From assembly GCA_017465085.1 (NCBI GenBank), contig JAFTWW010000012.1, positions 1-34,265 on the forward strand: a stretch of DNA of 34,265 nt, in the 5' to 3' direction. The notes under the pieces were generated by a model, which worked only from the letters and a program-made list of their open reading frames with translations, had not been told where the DNA came from and searched no databases. This DNA comes from Clostridia bacterium. Its GTDB lineage: Bacteria; Bacillota; Clostridia; Oscillospirales; Acutalibacteraceae. Within the stretch, counting starts at the first letter, position 1. Each line of letters begins with the position of its first letter. The position numbers were made by a program, and so were the translations under genes. Positions 32,105 to 34,265 of this stretch are shown in pieces.

Positions 32105-34006
32105 ATGATGGAATATAAGATTAAGGATATTTATTCGCCTTTGAACTTAGAGGATTTTGCCCTTAAGGGTAAAATAGCAAAGCTTAACGATATCTTCTTT
32201 TATGAGAGGGCGCAATCGGATTATGCCAAAGAGGTAATCTATAAGGAAACCGAAGAGGCCTTTGAGGCAAAAAGAGATGATTTAACCCCTGTTTGCTATT
32301 GGCAGGGTGAGTTCTGGGGCAAGTGGGTAATAAGCGCCGCCAGAATTTGCCGCTATAAAGGTGATGAATCCTTAAAGGAATTTCTTAAAAATGCCGCCCA
32401 TAATCTTTTAAGGCTTCAGCGCGAGGATGGCTATATAGGTACATATAACGATTCTAAAAATTTCTTTGCCGCAAACCCTGAGGTAACCAAAGGCATTATC
32501 GGTTGGAGCTGTGATTGGAACTGGAACATATGGTGCCGAAAATATACCCTTTGGGGCCTGCTCGAGATATATTCTCTTGTGGGCGATGAGGAGATATTGG
32601 CAGGCGCCGCGCGCCATGCCGATCAGCTTATCGGCGAACTAAGAGAAACAGGCGCGCATATTTTAGATACGGGTACCTTCTGCGGCTTGCCCTCGGGCTC
32701 TATAATGAAGCCTATGCTTATTCTTTATAAGCTTACCGAGGATAAGAAATATCTTGATTTCTGCCTTGATATCGCTGCTCGTTGGGAAACTCCCCAAATT
32801 GCAGGTCTTATCTATAATTCCCTTAACAAAACAAGAATCAGCGATTGGTATGAGAACTTTGTTACGTGGTCCAAAACCTATGAATCCCTCTCCTGCTTCG
32901 ATGGTATAATTGAGCTTTACAGAGTAACGGGGGATAAAAAGTATTTAGAATCCGCAGAAAATTTCTATGAGCTTTTAGAGGAAACCGAGAAAAACATTCT
33001 CTTCTCGGTGGGCTATAATGACCAATACCACAACGCCGCAGATGAAATCAACTCTATGACCGAGCCCTGCGATGTTATCCATTATATAAGGCTTTGCACC
33101 GAGCTTTATAGGCTTACGGGCAAGGCAAAATATATGGATAGCGTGGAGCTTGCTTACTATAACTCATTACTCGCATCCGCCAATAAGGATGGCAAATGGG
33201 GCTCAAGAGCAGTCTGCTCGGCAGGTATGCATACCTTTGCAACAGGTCAGGCTAATATGAAATACAGCCATTGCTGTGTAAACAATATGCCAAGAGGTCT
33301 CCTCAATGCCGCCGAATCGGCAGTATTTAATGATGGCAAGGAGCTAACACTTTGCCTTTACCATCCCTTTACCGCAACCGCTAAGGTGGGCGAAACCGTA
33401 GCAAAAATCGAGGTTTCTGGGGATTATCTCGGCGAACAGAGGGCCGATATTTCGGTTACCTTCCATGGCAATCCCGTTCCCGTAAGGCTTAGAATCCCCG
33501 TCTGGAGTAAGAAAACGGGCATTACCGTAAACGGCAGGGAATATAACGCCGAGAGCGGATATTTTGCCATAAAGGAAACGGGCAACCTTAAGATTACGGC
33601 GCAGTTTGATAACACCCTTTATATAAACGAATGGGAAAAGTCGGTGGTAAGGCACGAAGCAAGGGATTGGGAATATGCCCGTCTTTCAGGACCAAGCCAA
33701 TATGAGCGTATAATCGGCAGGATTCTCATTGATAAGCCGAGATGCCTTCTCAGAAAGGGAGCCGTGCTTCTTTGCCGCAGTAAGCTTATCGGTAATACGG
33801 GAGAAGAGATGTTTGACCCCGTATTCACGGTTGATAAAAACACGAAATGCATTATCGAAAAAACGAAAGCCGCCGATGATATGCTCCTTACCTATAAGGT
33901 AACCTTTAATAAAAACGGCGAAATCTTTGAAACCAAGGTTTGCGATTACGCCTCGGCAGGCAACGTTATGAACGAGGAAAAGGAACTGTTTTGCGTGTAT
34001 TTCTAA
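32105..34006 (+). CDS. GH127-like beta-L-arabinofuranosidase (DUF1680 family)
   Basis: A ~633-residue soluble enzyme of the GH127/GH146 type. In the characterised Bifidobacterium enzyme, Glu338, Cys340, Cys417 and Cys418 hold zinc and Cys417 is the nucleophile. Here Glu320-Pro-Cys322 (TEPCDVIHY) and Cys390-Cys391 (SHCCVNN) occupy the same places. An N-terminal six-hairpin barrel (QREDGYIGTY, YNSLLAS) is followed by C-terminal beta-sandwich segments (LRIPVWSKKTGITVNG). ATG at 32105 (or 32108) follows AAGGGTGG; a GTG at 32096 lies within that site. No signal peptide, so it acts on imported arabinose-containing oligosaccharides. It is separately transcribed, with a strong terminator on each side. 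Confidence 0.85.
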   Translation: MMEYKIKDIYSPLNLEDFALKGKIAKLNDIFFYERAQSDYAKEVIYKETEEAFEAKRDDLTPVCYWQGEFWGKWVISAARICRYKGDESLKEFLKNAAHNLLRLQREDGYIGTYNDSKNFFAANPEVTKGIIGWSCDWNWNIWCRKYTLWGLLEIYSLVGDEEILAGAARHADQLIGELRETGAHILDTGTFCGLPSGSIMKPMLILYKLTEDKKYLDFCLDIAARWETPQIAGLIYNSLNKTRISDWYENFVTWSKTYESLSCFDGIIELYRVTGDKKYLESAENFYELLEETEKNILFSVGYNDQYHNAADEINSMTEPCDVIHYIRLCTELYRLTGKAKYMDSVELAYYNSLLASANKDGKWGSRAVCSAGMHTFATGQANMKYSHCCVNNMPRGLLNAAESAVFNDGKELTLCLYHPFTATAKVGETVAKIEVSGDYLGEQRADISVTFHGNPVPVRLRIPVWSKKTGITVNGREYNAESGYFAIKETGNLKITAQFDNTLYINEWEKSVVRHEARDWEYARLSGPSQYERIIGRILIDKPRCLLRKGAVLLCRSKLIGNTGEEMFDPVFTVDKNTKCIIEKTKAADDMLLTYKVTFNKNGEIFETKVCDYASAGNVMNEEKELFCVYF

Positions 34007-34050
34007 AAATGAATAATGAAAGATTTAGGTGTTCGCAAGGCGAACGGAAA
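34007..34050. repeat. Small interspersed palindromic element (copy d)
   Basis: AAAATGAATAATGAAAG, then GGTGTTCGCAAGGCGAACGG, whose core is a clean GTTCGC-AAG-GCGAAC palindrome. It is the most symmetric copy of the element. Confidence 0.5.
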
Positions 34051-34051
34051 T

Positions 34052-34085
34052 AAATTTACGGGCGGCTTTCACCGCCCGTAAATTT
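34052..34085. terminator. Bidirectional terminator overlapping the end of the SLOG copy
   Basis: A perfect 14-bp stem AAATTTACGGGCGG (34052-34065) / CCGCCCGTAAATTT (34072-34085). It separates the convergent GH127-like gene and the minus-strand SLOG copy. Confidence 0.85.
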
Positions 34086-34265
34086 GTTTTGTTTCAATAT
34101 TTATAACGGTTTTACCCTTTTTCGCTGATAATTCCTTAAACTGAGCGGCTCCCCCTATAACCCTATTTACATAGGTTATAACAAAATCGGATTTTTCTAT
34201 CATCCACCGATTACGTTTAACGATGGCAAATTTAAGCGGCGCTTTTTCTATACCCTCGGGATAAA
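34069..34265 (-). CDS. SLOG/Rossmann-like protein, second copy (partial, 5' end outside window)
   Basis: The last 65 codons of a gene nearly identical to that at 1541-1975, with about nine base differences over the ~171 shared bases. The protein segment carries KFAIVKRNRWMIEKSDF and KKGKTVINIE. The first copy ends in TAA; here that codon is CAA, so the frame runs 5 codons further (Gln-Ile-Tyr-Gly-Arg) to a TGA at 34069-34071 inside the terminator loop. The start and any partner gene lie beyond the window. Confidence 0.8.
   Translation of the reverse strand, partial: YPEGIEKAPLKFAIVKRNRWMIEKSDFVITYVNRVIGGAAQFKELSAKKGKTVINIETKQIYGR

Noticed and set aside
26614-34006. Single four-gene glycan operon
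   Set aside because: Every gene is followed by its own terminator and preceded by its own promoter, so it is a cluster and not an operon.

Overview
The window looks like a chromosomal segment of a low-to-mid GC, gut-type Firmicute in class Clostridia, most like a Ruminococcaceae/Oscillospiraceae relative. Supporting signs are a type I dockerin, Gram-positive lipoprotein and sortase-independent surface proteins, strong Shine-Dalgarno sites, sigma-A type promoters and the tRNA-modification cluster mnmE-mnmG-rsmG-parB that normally lies near oriC in Firmicutes. The taxonomic call is inference from gene content, not from a marker comparison.

Layout. Positions 1-84 are the 3' end of a 23S rRNA gene, followed by a terminator and no 5S gene. 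A small cassette follows (XRE repressor, acidic lipoprotein, small membrane protein) bounded on both sides by a ~53-bp direct repeat containing the same terminator. Next is a divergent pair, a SLOG/Rossmann-like protein (minus) and a 59-residue ribbon-helix-helix protein (plus), sharing a palindrome-rich control region, and then a ~330-bp array of small hairpins without a convincing gene.

Positions 2770-19449 hold two paralogous two-gene operons. Each encodes a secreted clan GH-A-like glycosidase followed by a giant non-catalytic surface protein made of jelly-roll-like and discoidin-like domains. The first giant (1857 aa) ends in a dockerin, the second (2156 aa) in a transmembrane anchor. Positions 19808-24734 hold the minus-strand parB-like gene and the mnmE-mnmG-rsmG operon. 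An Lrp/AsnC regulator and a class I aminotransferase overlap by 4 bases at 24872-26520.

Positions 26614-34006 hold four cytoplasmic proteins: two close paralogs of an unrecognised ~540-aa family, an (alpha/alpha)6-barrel glycosidase-like protein with a long structured 5' leader, and a GH127-like beta-L-arabinofuranosidase with its Glu-x-Cys...Cys-Cys metal/nucleophile motif. Each has its own promoter and terminator. The window ends inside a second, near-identical copy of the SLOG gene.

Working model (inference): the secreted glycosidases and giant binding proteins capture and nick a complex plant or host glycan at the cell surface, and the cytoplasmic enzymes finish imported oligosaccharides, at least one of them probably arabinose-containing. 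No transporter and no dedicated sugar regulator is present in the window, so the link between the two halves is by proximity only.
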